From contig CANIUQ010000001.1 in NCBI GenBank assembly GCA_947470855.1, forward strand, positions 55,929-119,928: a DNA stretch of 64,000 nucleotides. The letters run 5' to 3'. Position numbers and translations under genes: made by a program. Below the pieces are notes generated by a model. That model had not been told where the DNA came from, made no database searches, and was given only the letters and a program-made list of their open reading frames with translations. This document shows positions 1 through 8,730 of the stretch, one piece after another; the first letter of the stretch is position 1; each line of letters starts with the position of its first letter. The DNA comes from Opitutia bacterium (lineage in GTDB: Bacteria > Verrucomicrobiota > Verrucomicrobiia > Opitutales > UBA953).

Positions 1-2
1 TC

Positions 3-737
3 ACTCGAGAAGGTCGCAGTCTCTATGAAGCTTCTCGCGACATCCTTAATCGTTACGAGGAAGTTTCGAGTGAAATGCAAGAGATGCGCAAGGTAGTCAG
101 TGGCACGGTACACGTCTCCACCATTGTTTCCATCGGTCTTCACGAATTGCCACCGTATGTAAAACGATTCATGCAAGAATACCCGCATGTAAACGTTCGT
201 ATCGAGTATCGACGATCGAATCTTGTCTACGAAGACGTCTTTTCCAGCACGGCCGATTTTGGTCTCGTCGCTTACCCACAGAAATACCGTCAAGTTGAAG
301 TCATTCCCTTCATGGAGGACCAACTCGTCGCTATCTGTGCTCCCAAACACAAATTGGCAGGTAAGAAAGAAATCGAGTTAGCCGACTTGCAAGGCTGTCG
401 CTTTATTGGTTTCGACCAAGATATTCCGACACGGAAAGCGCTGGACCAATTCTTTCGAGAACAACGTATCGAACTCGAGCCCACCATGGAGTTTGATAAC
501 ATCGAAACCCTTAAGCGTGCCGTTGAAGTCGACGCTGGTGTCGCACTTGTACCCGAGGGAACCATTCGACAAGAAATTGAGCAAGGGACTCTGGTCAAAC
601 TGCGCCTACGCGATCGCCACGTGGTTCGTCCGCTCGCCATTCTTCATCGCAAAGGTCGAGTGATGACTCCAGCCATGAAGCGCTTTCTTTCTTTAATGCT
701 CAACGGACTCGGCAACAAAAAAGCTGAAGGAGACTAA
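3..737 (+). CDS. LysR-family transcriptional regulator (5' truncated by window edge)
   Basis: The open frame runs in from the left edge at base 3, before the first ATG at base 75, so this is the C-terminal 244 residues of a longer protein. What remains is the end of the linker helix and the two-lobed periplasmic-binding-like effector domain of LysR regulators: the segment around IGLHELPPYVKRF is the usual first strand and helix, followed by a DFGLVAYP strand and a C-terminal VDAGVALVPEG segment. The DNA-binding helix-turn-helix lies outside the window. The effector cannot be named; the sequence resembles the CysB/CbbR branch in a general way. Its TAA stop overlaps the stop of the facing membrane protein gene by a few bases. 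Confidence 0.88.
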   Translation, partial: TREGRSLYEASRDILNRYEEVSSEMQEMRKVVSGTVHVSTIVSIGLHELPPYVKRFMQEYPHVNVRIEYRRSNLVYEDVFSSTADFGLVAYPQKYRQVEVIPFMEDQLVAICAPKHKLAGKKEIELADLQGCRFIGFDQDIPTRKALDQFFREQRIELEPTMEFDNIETLKRAVEVDAGVALVPEGTIRQEIEQGTLVKLRLRDRHVVRPLAILHRKGRVMTPAMKRFLSLMLNGLGNKKAEGD

Positions 738-1336
738 ATTCTCATCCTGCGTTCGGTTCGACGTACCAAAGCAAACCCTGGGAGGGATTGTGCCAAAAGA
801 AAACCTAGGCCCACCCAAGCGAGAGCCTCATTGTCAGAACCGCGTAGAGTATAACCTGCCAAAATCCACCAAAGAATCGTTCCACAAAGAGGCTCGTAAG
901 CAAAACGTAAAGAGGCTCGAGCTAAAGACCAAGTTCCCATTAAAGCAGCCGCTAGGCCCATGGCTGAAGCGAAAGACACTAGGCTCAAGGCATAGTGCGC
1001 ATAAAAAATAAACCCGCCTGAAACCAACAAGCCACCCAGTATTGCCGAGCCAACCCGGAATTGATTGGGAAACAAACGCAAAGACAAATGATGGGCACGT
1101 AAATACATGACTGTAGCCAAGAGAGCCATGATGAGAGTGAGTGACCAAATGTAACGCAGTCCGCTAATGGGAATCTGATATTGATTGATAGCCCATTGAG
1201 CTAAAAAACACTTAGCCAAAATCAACGACCAGAGCGCACCTAATCGATCTAAGATAACCGCCTCACGATAAGCTCTTTCAACCGAGAGCGCCAATTCGGC
1301 ACCCGATTTAGGGGGCAATGTGGTTAATCGAGACAT
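734..1336 (-). CDS. Hypothetical multi-pass inner membrane protein
   Basis: This 200-residue protein is not one I recognise. It has a short charged N-terminus and about six hydrophobic segments, near residues 32-50, 60-79, 95-113, 117-138, 149-163 and 171-190, and ends in an Arg-rich cytoplasmic tail (RRTERRMRI). No catalytic motif or repeat is visible. The start is an ATG. The gene converges on the LysR gene with overlapping stops and lies 67 bases downstream of the 480-aa conserved protein on the same strand, so the two may be cotranscribed. Function unknown. Confidence 0.7.
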   Translation of the reverse strand: MSRLTTLPPKSGAELALSVERAYREAVILDRLGALWSLILAKCFLAQWAINQYQIPISGLRYIWSLTLIMALLATVMYLRAHHLSLRLFPNQFRVGSAILGGLLVSGGFIFYAHYALSLVSFASAMGLAAALMGTWSLARASLRFAYEPLCGTILWWILAGYTLRGSDNEALAWVGLGFLLAQSLPGFALVRRTERRMRI

Positions 1337-1403
1337 AACGAATCATGAATAAGAGAGTGCCGCAAATGGGCAAACCGCGATAGCAATTCTCTCTCACTCG
1401 AGC

Positions 1404-2846
1404 TTAAAGCCAGAGTTTTAAGCGCTTAATCTCATCGGCTACAGCCTGAGGGACTTCCCTCTCCCACCCCTCTGTGCCAGCATGAATCCGATCGGCCAAT
1501 GTACGAGGCTGACAGGCCAATGACTGCGGACTGACTCCCGTTATCGGCACGAGGAATCCATTATTGCGAAGATGCTCAAAGAGCCCAGCCACCTTGGGTC
1601 GCACTTGCACATCCGCAGCAGTAACGACCGAATCAACATCCACTTGATAGGTTTCGGGAAAACAAACCTGACAGGCCACGGGATCGGAAACCAGGCGGCG
1701 TAATTGATCACCTCGCATAGGATAAACCATCACTCGAACGCCTTCTTTAAAAAGTCGTCCACAGGCCTCTAAAACTCCCCCTTCCAGATTGGAGTAATAA
1801 TCGGGATTAAAGAGGTCCACGAGGTTATTCATCCCTGCTACCATCGTAATTTTCCCATCCGAATGCAGACGGAAGTAAGCAGGCAAACGATACCAACCGC
1901 GTAGACGTGTAACTAGTAAAGGCCGTCCAAGTGTTGAGACTAATTTAATTCGCGTCAGAATTTCTGATTTAGGACTCGGATCATGCCCAATCGACATTTC
2001 AAAAAGTGAAACCGTGTCTTTCAAATCACCGATCGCCTTTTCTGCACAATGAAGCATGTCGACATTCACCAAAGAGACTGGGCGAAAAGTACCTCGAGCT
2101 ACTAAAATAGATTTTTTATAAAAAAATTCACCTGGCACCGCTGGTTTACCTTCTCCGTCAAATAACACCGCATCGGTTAATCCCAGACGAACTAACTGAA
2201 TGGAAGCAATGTGATTATCAAATCCAGCAAAGGCAGGACCGCTGAAATGAACAAAGTCGACCTCCACGCGACCCGACCCCACTTCATCAACTAAAGATTG
2301 CAGGAAACTATCAACAAAACCTCGGTTATTAAGAGCCGCATGAATTAAATTCACTCCGACGATACCGAGAGCGTCCTGCTGTCGTCCTGCATCTCGATCC
2401 CAGAGACGAAGGTGAAGAATAACCTCACTGGGTTCAGCCGCAGGCGTTGATTGAAAACGCATACCCATCCATGAGTGCCCCTGCCCTTTGCCGTCATGAG
2501 GTGTCGTTGCAACTGTATCCGCAAAAGCAAAAAATCGTGTTTGTTCTCCGCGCTCTGTAGCTAGCCGATCCACCAGCAAGCTATATTCGTGGTTCATCAT
2601 TTGCTCTAAACGTTCGCGCGACACATAACGTTTAGGGTGACCATAAATGGCATCACTCACCCGCATGTCATAAGCCGACATGCTTTTTGCAACCGTGCCA
2701 GACGCACCACCCGCTTTGAAGAAATGCCGCACAACCTCTTGGCCTGCTCCAATTTCAGCAAAAACTCCGTATGCCGAGCGATCCAAGTTAATGGCTAAAG
2801 CTTTTCGAGCGGTAGCGGCACCAGGTTCTTGCGCAGGATCTGACAT
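1404..2846 (-). CDS. Conserved protein of unknown function, often mislabelled in databases
   Basis: This 480-residue soluble protein has no signal peptide. From memory its conserved blocks, FAEIGAGQEVVRHFF near residue 30, KSMSAYDMRVSDAIYG near 55, a YVSRERL segment, and ALGIVGVNLI with FSGPAFAGFDN in the middle, match a widespread family seen in cyanobacteria, planctomycetes and proteobacteria. Members carry conflicting labels such as nicotinate-nucleotide adenylyltransferase or TonB-dependent receptor. I see neither the HxGH motif of nucleotidyltransferases nor a beta-barrel pattern here, so both labels look unsafe. A C-terminal block (LEGGVLEACGRLF) is also conserved. It is divergent from sppA across a 121-base spacer. 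No activity is assigned. Confidence 0.75.
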   Translation of the reverse strand: MSDPAQEPGAATARKALAINLDRSAYGVFAEIGAGQEVVRHFFKAGGASGTVAKSMSAYDMRVSDAIYGHPKRYVSRERLEQMMNHEYSLLVDRLATERGEQTRFFAFADTVATTPHDGKGQGHSWMGMRFQSTPAAEPSEVILHLRLWDRDAGRQQDALGIVGVNLIHAALNNRGFVDSFLQSLVDEVGSGRVEVDFVHFSGPAFAGFDNHIASIQLVRLGLTDAVLFDGEGKPAVPGEFFYKKSILVARGTFRPVSLVNVDMLHCAEKAIGDLKDTVSLFEMSIGHDPSPKSEILTRIKLVSTLGRPLLVTRLRGWYRLPAYFRLHSDGKITMVAGMNNLVDLFNPDYYSNLEGGVLEACGRLFKEGVRVMVYPMRGDQLRRLVSDPVACQVCFPETYQVDVDSVVTAADVQVRPKVAGLFEHLRNNGFLVPITGVSPQSLACQPRTLADRIHAGTEGWEREVPQAVADEIKRLKLWL

Positions 2847-2967
2847 AACTCGAGTGTGAGATGTCTAGCCCAAGAAAACGAGCGGAAACGCTGGCGAAAA
2901 TTGTTACTTTTGCTTGGCGATTATTACTCAAACAAGCATAGTGCTGTTATCTTCCAAATATTTTACC

Positions 2968-4776
2968 ATGAAAGACTTTCTCAAATCGGTTCTCGCCTCG
3001 GCTATCGGCACCTTTTTAGCCGGCGTGATGACGACCTTCTTGGTACTCACACTGTTTATCGCTCTCATTAGCCTAGCGAGCAATCGACCAGACAAACCCG
3101 CCTTTACGCTCAAAGACAATAGCCTCTTAGTTATCGGCAATGGGCTAGTGATTAATGACACCCCGCAATACAGTGCACCGTCACTTGAATCACTCATTAG
3201 CAAAGACAACACTCCCGAGGTTGATTTATTAAGAGCCGTTGAATCCATTCGATTGGCTGCCCAGGATCGGAACATTTGTGGTATTTTATTGGCAGGAAAA
3301 GTCTCAGCTGGGTTGACACAACTCAGTGATTTAAGACAAGCCCTTGAGGCATTCAAAAAATCTGGGAAACCTGTCATCGCCTGGATAGAAAACGCTAGTC
3401 AGTCCGAGTATTATTTAGCCAGCGTTGCACAAAAAATTTACTGTCACCCTGCTGGAGAAGTTGAATTCAAAGGGCTAAAATCTTACAACGCATACTTTGG
3501 CGATACGTTAAAATCCTTGGGCGTAGGTGTTCAAGTAACGCGTGTTGGTAAATATAAATCTGCCGTCGAGCCCTTCACCGAAAATCATATGAGTGAAGCA
3601 TCGCGTGAACAAACCGAACTGTTACTCAGTGGGGCATGGAAAAAAATTCTCTACGATGTTAGCCAATCACGTAATCTGACTCCAGAAAAACTCAATCGCA
3701 TCGTCAACGCGGCGGGCATTTTTAGCAGCCAAGAAGCCGTTGAACTTAAACTCGTCGATGGGCTTCTACAACGAGATGAACTCATCAGCAAAATGCATGA
3801 GTTGGGAGCCACCCCCGAAGAGGGAAAGACCACTTTCCGCCAAGTGTCTCTCTCTAAGTATAGCAATAAAGTGAGTTTCACAAAGAGTAGTAATCATATC
3901 GCTGTCGTTTATGCAGAGGGCGAAATCGTTGATGGCTGGGGCGACCCAGATCAAGTGGGTGGCGATCGGCTGGCTCACTATCTACGTGATATTCGTTCGA
4001 ACAAACAGATTAAAGCGGTCGTGCTTCGCATCAACAGCCCAGGCGGTTCTGCATTTGCTAGCGACATCATCGCTCGCGAAATTCAATTACTGCGCAAAAA
4101 AGGTATTCCCGTCGTTGTCTCAATGGGCGATGTTGCCGCCAGTGGAGGCTACTACATTGCTGCCCGGGGAACCAAAATCTTGGCCAATAACTCGACCATT
4201 ACAGGGTCGATTGGCGTATTTGGTCTACACTTCAATTTCGAAGAACTAGCCAAAAAAATCAATCTTGGCGTCGATGGCTCCAAAACCTCACGTTACGCTG
4301 ACCTACTCTCCTCTCACCGTATCGCGACTCCAGAAGAAATTGCGCTGGTGCAAAAACTCGTTGATCGGGTCTACGATGATTTTGTGGGTATTGTGGCGGA
4401 AGGTAGAAGCCTGGAACGCGATAAAGTTCATGCGATTGCTCAAGGACGAGTTTGGCTCGGCCTCAACGCCAAAGAAAACGGTCTCGTTGATAGTTTTGGC
4501 AATTTGACTGACGCCATCCAACTCTCGCAAAAGTTAGCTAAAATCGATCAGGCTGAAATTGTTCAATACCCCTCTCTCCACGAAGGAAGGAGTAACTTTT
4601 TACAGAAACTATTATCCGATGAAGAAGAGGAGCCCTTTTTGTTTACCAGCACAGCGACAAACAATCCAGCCATGCAGTTCATCCGGGCACACTGGGATAG
4701 GCTTAAACAAATCAAGAGTTACAACGACCCTCAAGGAGTTTACCTGACCTGCCCTATGCAAGTTGGTGAAAAGTAA
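2968..4776 (+). CDS. sppA: Signal peptide peptidase SppA, long (67K) type
   Basis: SppA is a membrane-anchored serine protease of the S49 family that degrades cleaved signal peptides. The ATG at 2968 gives 602 residues beginning MKDFLKSVL and a membrane anchor at about residues 12-35; a longer in-frame extension upstream lacks support. The protein has the duplicated E. coli-type architecture. The catalytic lysine of the N-terminal repeat is in VGKYKSAVEPF (Lys197), and the nucleophile is in GDVAASGGYY (Ser392). Length and motif spacing match the tetrameric E. coli enzyme. It is convergent with the M48 protease gene, with only one base between the stops. No Shine-Dalgarno motif precedes the start. 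Confidence 0.95.
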   Translation: MKDFLKSVLASAIGTFLAGVMTTFLVLTLFIALISLASNRPDKPAFTLKDNSLLVIGNGLVINDTPQYSAPSLESLISKDNTPEVDLLRAVESIRLAAQDRNICGILLAGKVSAGLTQLSDLRQALEAFKKSGKPVIAWIENASQSEYYLASVAQKIYCHPAGEVEFKGLKSYNAYFGDTLKSLGVGVQVTRVGKYKSAVEPFTENHMSEASREQTELLLSGAWKKILYDVSQSRNLTPEKLNRIVNAAGIFSSQEAVELKLVDGLLQRDELISKMHELGATPEEGKTTFRQVSLSKYSNKVSFTKSSNHIAVVYAEGEIVDGWGDPDQVGGDRLAHYLRDIRSNKQIKAVVLRINSPGGSAFASDIIAREIQLLRKKGIPVVVSMGDVAASGGYYIAARGTKILANNSTITGSIGVFGLHFNFEELAKKINLGVDGSKTSRYADLLSSHRIATPEEIALVQKLVDRVYDDFVGIVAEGRSLERDKVHAIAQGRVWLGLNAKENGLVDSFGNLTDAIQLSQKLAKIDQAEIVQYPSLHEGRSNFLQKLLSDEEEEPFLFTSTATNNPAMQFIRAHWDRLKQIKSYNDPQGVYLTCPMQVGEK

Positions 4777-4777
4777 C

Positions 4778-5560
4778 TTACGGCGAAACTGACTTGGGCA
4801 TCTGGGCTTTAGCCTCAGGCAACCAAGCTTGTAACTTACGTACCCGAGTTTCATCCGCAGGGTGAGTCGAGAAAAATTCTGGCGGTTTTTTTGCTCCCGC
4901 CTTGGCAAATCGTTGCCAAAATGCTGGAGCAGCCTCAGGATTATACCCTGCTCGAGCCATAAAAATAATACCTAAATAATCCGCCTCTTCTTCATGGGCG
5001 CGACTAAAAGGCAAAAGAACACCGACTTGGGCACCCAATCCAAACCCACTCATCCAAGCACGTCTTACCGCAGCGGATTCATTCTTGGTAGCTTCGTCCA
5101 ACGTGATTGCTCCAACTTGAGCGAGTAAATTCTGCGAAATACGTTCACTGCTATGTCTGGCCAAAACGTGAGAAACTTCATGACCCAAAATCACGGCAAT
5201 ATCTTCATCGCTGGGCGCATAAGCAAACATGCCCTTGTTAAAACCGATTTTACCACCAGGCATGGCAAAAGCATTGGGCGATTCATCATCAATGATCGCA
5301 AATTGCCACTGATTGGCGGGGGGTAGAACTCGGTATTTATCTTCGCGACGAGCCACCTCGACAATTTTTAATCCAATCGAACGAATCCGCTCAAGTCGAG
5401 GGTCGTTGGGCACTTTTTTCATTTTAGCAAACTCCCCTGCTGCCATGGAGGAGATCGACGATTGATTAACTAAAATCAGCTGTGAGCGACCTGTGCCAGG
5501 GGTCGACTGACATCCAACAACGAAAAGAAAAAAAAGCGGTAAAACGATTTTCTTAATCAT
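4778..5560 (-). CDS. M48-family metalloprotease lipoprotein
   Basis: This 260-residue zinc protease has a lipoprotein signal peptide with the lipobox cysteine at residue 17 (FVVGC), so it should sit on the periplasmic face of a membrane. The gluzincin motif HEVSH (His127, Glu128, His131) and a downstream EEEADYLG block (Glu190, Asp194) supply the zinc ligands and catalytic base, as in BepA and LoiP proteases. Unlike BepA it has no TPR domain. Its start codon overlaps the stop of the upstream tyrosine kinase gene as ATGA, which suggests translational coupling within the polysaccharide-export operon. A role in outer-membrane or exporter quality control is inferred. Confidence 0.9.
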   Translation of the reverse strand: MIKKIVLPLFFLFVVGCQSTPGTGRSQLILVNQSSISSMAAGEFAKMKKVPNDPRLERIRSIGLKIVEVARREDKYRVLPPANQWQFAIIDDESPNAFAMPGGKIGFNKGMFAYAPSDEDIAVILGHEVSHVLARHSSERISQNLLAQVGAITLDEATKNESAAVRRAWMSGFGLGAQVGVLLPFSRAHEEEADYLGIIFMARAGYNPEAAPAFWQRFAKAGAKKPPEFFSTHPADETRVRKLQAWLPEAKAQMPKSVSP

Positions 5561-7932
5561 GAAACCTTTGTCGTATCGTCCGACTTATCCTCGGTTTTTT
5601 CTGCCACTTCACTCGCTTGTGCCGTTTGGGTGGCAGCCACTTTAGCTGCTTCATAATACTTCTCGTAACTTGCGTCGAAGGAATCGGTATAGATTGAAGC
5701 CAAGCGGAGAGACATACGATTAAGCACGGCACCGATAATGGGCACTCCCACTTCTCTTAATCGTAAAATGCATTCTCCCGCATTTCGGGTGCTTACACCA
5801 TTGTACCTAACGACATAAATAACCCCATCAACATAAGGCATTAAATTTAGCGAATCTGAAACCGCACCAATCGGAGGTGAGTCAACAAAGATGCGGTCGT
5901 AGCGAGAACGCATATCAACCAACATATCGATATACTTAGGGTTGCTGATTACCTGCGTAGGATTTCGACAACTCATACCGACAGGGAGCACATCTAAATT
6001 AGGCGCAACATCCTTCACGATCGCTTCATCAATCGTACATTCATCGTTAAACCAGCGACTAATACCATTAGACCCCACCAGACCTAGCGAAGGACCGACA
6101 TTAGGCAGACGTAAGTCAGAATCAATAATGAGCACCTTTTCACCATGCTGAGCAAAGCAAAGGGCCAAATTGGTCACGACAAAGGTTTTACCTTCACCTG
6201 GACGAGTCGAAGTAGCGAGGAAGACTCGACTGCGCATGGAATTTGGATTCACGCGCATGGCTGAATAAATCGAGCGAATCGCCTCGGCAGCAATAATGTC
6301 TTTGTCGTGACGACCAAGCAAAGCACGGTCTGGTCCGACTGACTTATCAACCTGTGGAATTGTACCGAGAATGTGTAATCCTAAATTGAATTCCACATCC
6401 TTAGGAGATTTCAAACGATCATCAAAAGCTCCCAAGAGAACAATCATTCCAATTCCTACTGCGACCCCCAAACCTAGTCCAACGACTGCATTCGCGTAAT
6501 AATTTTTATTCGCGGGACGATCGGACACCGAAGGGTAATCAAGAATCTTGATAGAAGTACTCGTACCCGTGGTTGAAGAACGCAATTTGGCTTCTTCAAA
6601 ACTTTGCTTTTGACGCGACAAAAATTCTTCCTGGCCACGAATATCTTTATCAATCCGCTCCAGCTCAATATTAGCCACTTGCAATCGAGAAATTTCCTCA
6701 TCCTTCCGTTCTAAATTTGCCACAATCGCATCGTAACTCGCCTTCGCATTTTGAATGGAAGCCTGTATTCGATTCACTGAATTAGCGACGGCAACCTGTA
6801 AATCATCCTCAGCCTGAGACAGCTGTGCACGAGCTTGGATAAGTGTGGGGTGCTCATCGGTATACTTTGTTTCCATTGAGCTAATCGCCAACTTCAAATC
6901 GGCTATCTTATTAGCCAAAGCGGCTACACGTTCATCGGCACGCACCTGTGCGATATCGTAAGGATTTTTGCCCGACTTTTTATAGTCCAAAACTAGTCGC
7001 CAAATAATTTCGAGTTCATCAATTGTCTTCTGAGCATCTTCTCGGCCTTTGACCAATGCACCACGCTCGGAAGCAAGAGTATTGGTATCTTTAGCGATTG
7101 AGAGAAGTTTTTGGCTTTTAATTAACTCATTTCTTTTGTCGTAAAGCTTACGTAAGCGATCCTCAATCACCTCGATATCCATCCGATATTTTTCAATTAG
7201 GGGATTCGTAACCGTTAATCGTTCATCTTCGCTATTCTTCTGGATTGCCTTGCAAAACATCGTGGCAATCTGCCGAGCCATTTCACGATTAGGGTGGGTA
7301 AACTCAACCAGAACGATGAGAGAAGAACGCTGTGGCGAAATCGAGCGCTGGCGGGCAAAAACCTCCTGCTCGGACAATGGACCCGTGAAAATATTGCCAC
7401 CTTGGTAAGGAGTAAGGACTTCTTTCTTTTCTGCCGTAGTTAATTGTCGTGAAACAGATTCAATAATCACCCCGCTGCGCATCGTTTCAATCGCGGTGCC
7501 AAAGTCATCTCCCGAGCCAATATTGAAATTACTTTCAACCCCTGTAGCGGTGGCGGAAATATTGGGTGCTGTTCGAAAGACTCGCAAGCGGCCCGTTGCT
7601 TTGTATTCGGGCATCGTATTGTAAGTGGTAATCAGTGACAGGGTAACAAAGACCAAAACCGAAAGAACCAACCACCAGATACGCTCGCGTACCATAGCGA
7701 TATAAGCGAGAATAGAGATACCAGTGTCTTTCGATGTCTGGTTATAATTTCCATAACCACCCTGGCGATACCCCTGGCCATAATTGCCCTGCCCAGGTAA
7801 AAAGCCATAACCACCTCCATAGCCTCCTCCATAACCCCCATAGCCATAACCCGAGCCATAAGCACCGTAGCCCGAACGAGGCTTCGGGGTTGGAGGTGTA
7901 GTATTCTTGGACTCGGGTTTTGGATCGCTCAT
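5557..7932 (-). CDS. Wzc/GumC-like polysaccharide co-polymerase with bacterial tyrosine kinase domain
   Basis: This 791-residue protein joins a polysaccharide co-polymerase to a BY-kinase. Residues 1-64 are cytoplasmic and unusual: 21-64 hold 21 Gly and 11 Tyr. A first membrane segment follows at about 86-103, then a long periplasmic Wzz domain with coiled-coil helices, then a second membrane segment near 490-510. The C-terminal kinase has Walker A (GEGKT, about 577), Walker A' (IIDSDLRLP, about 600) and Walker B (IFVDSPP, about 680). A tyrosine cluster (YTDSFDASYEKYY, about 748-760) is the expected autophosphorylation site. By family knowledge it controls chain length and export of capsule or exopolysaccharide with the Wza-like protein encoded just upstream. 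Confidence 0.93.
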   Translation of the reverse strand: MSDPKPESKNTTPPTPKPRSGYGAYGSGYGYGGYGGGYGGGYGFLPGQGNYGQGYRQGGYGNYNQTSKDTGISILAYIAMVRERIWWLVLSVLVFVTLSLITTYNTMPEYKATGRLRVFRTAPNISATATGVESNFNIGSGDDFGTAIETMRSGVIIESVSRQLTTAEKKEVLTPYQGGNIFTGPLSEQEVFARQRSISPQRSSLIVLVEFTHPNREMARQIATMFCKAIQKNSEDERLTVTNPLIEKYRMDIEVIEDRLRKLYDKRNELIKSQKLLSIAKDTNTLASERGALVKGREDAQKTIDELEIIWRLVLDYKKSGKNPYDIAQVRADERVAALANKIADLKLAISSMETKYTDEHPTLIQARAQLSQAEDDLQVAVANSVNRIQASIQNAKASYDAIVANLERKDEEISRLQVANIELERIDKDIRGQEEFLSRQKQSFEEAKLRSSTTGTSTSIKILDYPSVSDRPANKNYYANAVVGLGLGVAVGIGMIVLLGAFDDRLKSPKDVEFNLGLHILGTIPQVDKSVGPDRALLGRHDKDIIAAEAIRSIYSAMRVNPNSMRSRVFLATSTRPGEGKTFVVTNLALCFAQHGEKVLIIDSDLRLPNVGPSLGLVGSNGISRWFNDECTIDEAIVKDVAPNLDVLPVGMSCRNPTQVISNPKYIDMLVDMRSRYDRIFVDSPPIGAVSDSLNLMPYVDGVIYVVRYNGVSTRNAGECILRLREVGVPIIGAVLNRMSLRLASIYTDSFDASYEKYYEAAKVAATQTAQASEVAEKTEDKSDDTTKVS

Positions 7933-7938
7933 TTTAAA

Positions 7939-8688
7939 TTAAAAACGACTATCCTCCACATAAATAGCATCTTCGTCTTGAAGAATGAAGTCTGGTTGTT
8001 CGCCTGAATCAATTTTGCGTAAATCCTTAACGATGACGGTCATTTTTCCATCGACCATTCGCTTAATGGAAATATCGGAACGTCTTCCACGTGGCAAAAT
8101 CCCCCCAGCCATAGAAATAGCTCGCCCCAATGTCAGCGTCTCCTCGGGTGGCACAGAGACGGGGCCAGGCTTTCCAACGTATCCTGAAATGTAAATACGT
8201 CTCTCGGCGTAACTGGAAATAGAAATAATTACCTGTGGCTGTTTAAAATAGCGCTTAAACTCTTTGGCTAAGGCTTCTTGAGCCTCTGTGATTGTTAAGC
8301 CCGAAACGGGTACGAGTTTTTTAAGAAAAGGCACATCGACAGTTCCATCAGGATTAATACGACGCTCGATGCCTGTGTCAGGCTCGCCAATGACAATGAT
8401 TCGGATAAAGTCTCGTGGACGTAAACGATAGGAGCTTTTTGTTTTTAAAAGTGCTTCATCATCGGCACTAAGCATTCCCTCTTTTGCAGACGACGAGGCT
8501 TCCTCTCTGGACTTCTTGGCACGACTCTCGGCACCCCCCGAAGGAACTACCTCACCCTCCCCACCTAACTCGAGTACTTCAGCAAAAGCGTTTGAAAAAC
8601 AGAGCAAAAACAACGAGAGACAAGGCACAACCAAACGTCGATTCTTCGAAAAGAATGGATTAAGATAGTTGAGCATTTTCAAAAGCAT
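7939..8688 (-). CDS. Wza-like polysaccharide export protein (Poly_export/SLBB)
   Basis: This 249-residue exported protein has an N-terminal hydrophobic signal segment (LVVPCLSLFLLCFSNAFA, about residues 19-36). A Ser/Glu-rich linker leads to the polysaccharide-export domain (YRLRPRDFIRIIVIGEPD) and one SLBB domain (IYISGYVGKPGPVSVP). Wza-family proteins form the periplasmic and outer-membrane channel for capsule and exopolysaccharide; this short form has fewer SLBB repeats than E. coli Wza. No lipobox cysteine is obvious at the cleavage site, so lipidation is uncertain. Six bases separate it from the tyrosine kinase gene. An alternative start is the Met at residue 5. Confidence 0.92.
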   Translation of the reverse strand: MLLKMLNYLNPFFSKNRRLVVPCLSLFLLCFSNAFAEVLELGGEGEVVPSGGAESRAKKSREEASSSAKEGMLSADDEALLKTKSSYRLRPRDFIRIIVIGEPDTGIERRINPDGTVDVPFLKKLVPVSGLTITEAQEALAKEFKRYFKQPQVIISISSYAERRIYISGYVGKPGPVSVPPEETLTLGRAISMAGGILPRGRRSDISIKRMVDGKMTVIVKDLRKIDSGEQPDFILQDEDAIYVEDSRF

Positions 8689-8730
8689 TAATGTAAGAAA
8701 AAATAGCCTCTTGGCAAAGTTTTAGCTATT

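Noticed and set aside
2911..2938. TGCTTG/CAAGCA inverted repeat in the sppA divergent spacer
   Set aside because: A 6-bp repeat with a 16-base spacer is expected by chance in 121 bases.
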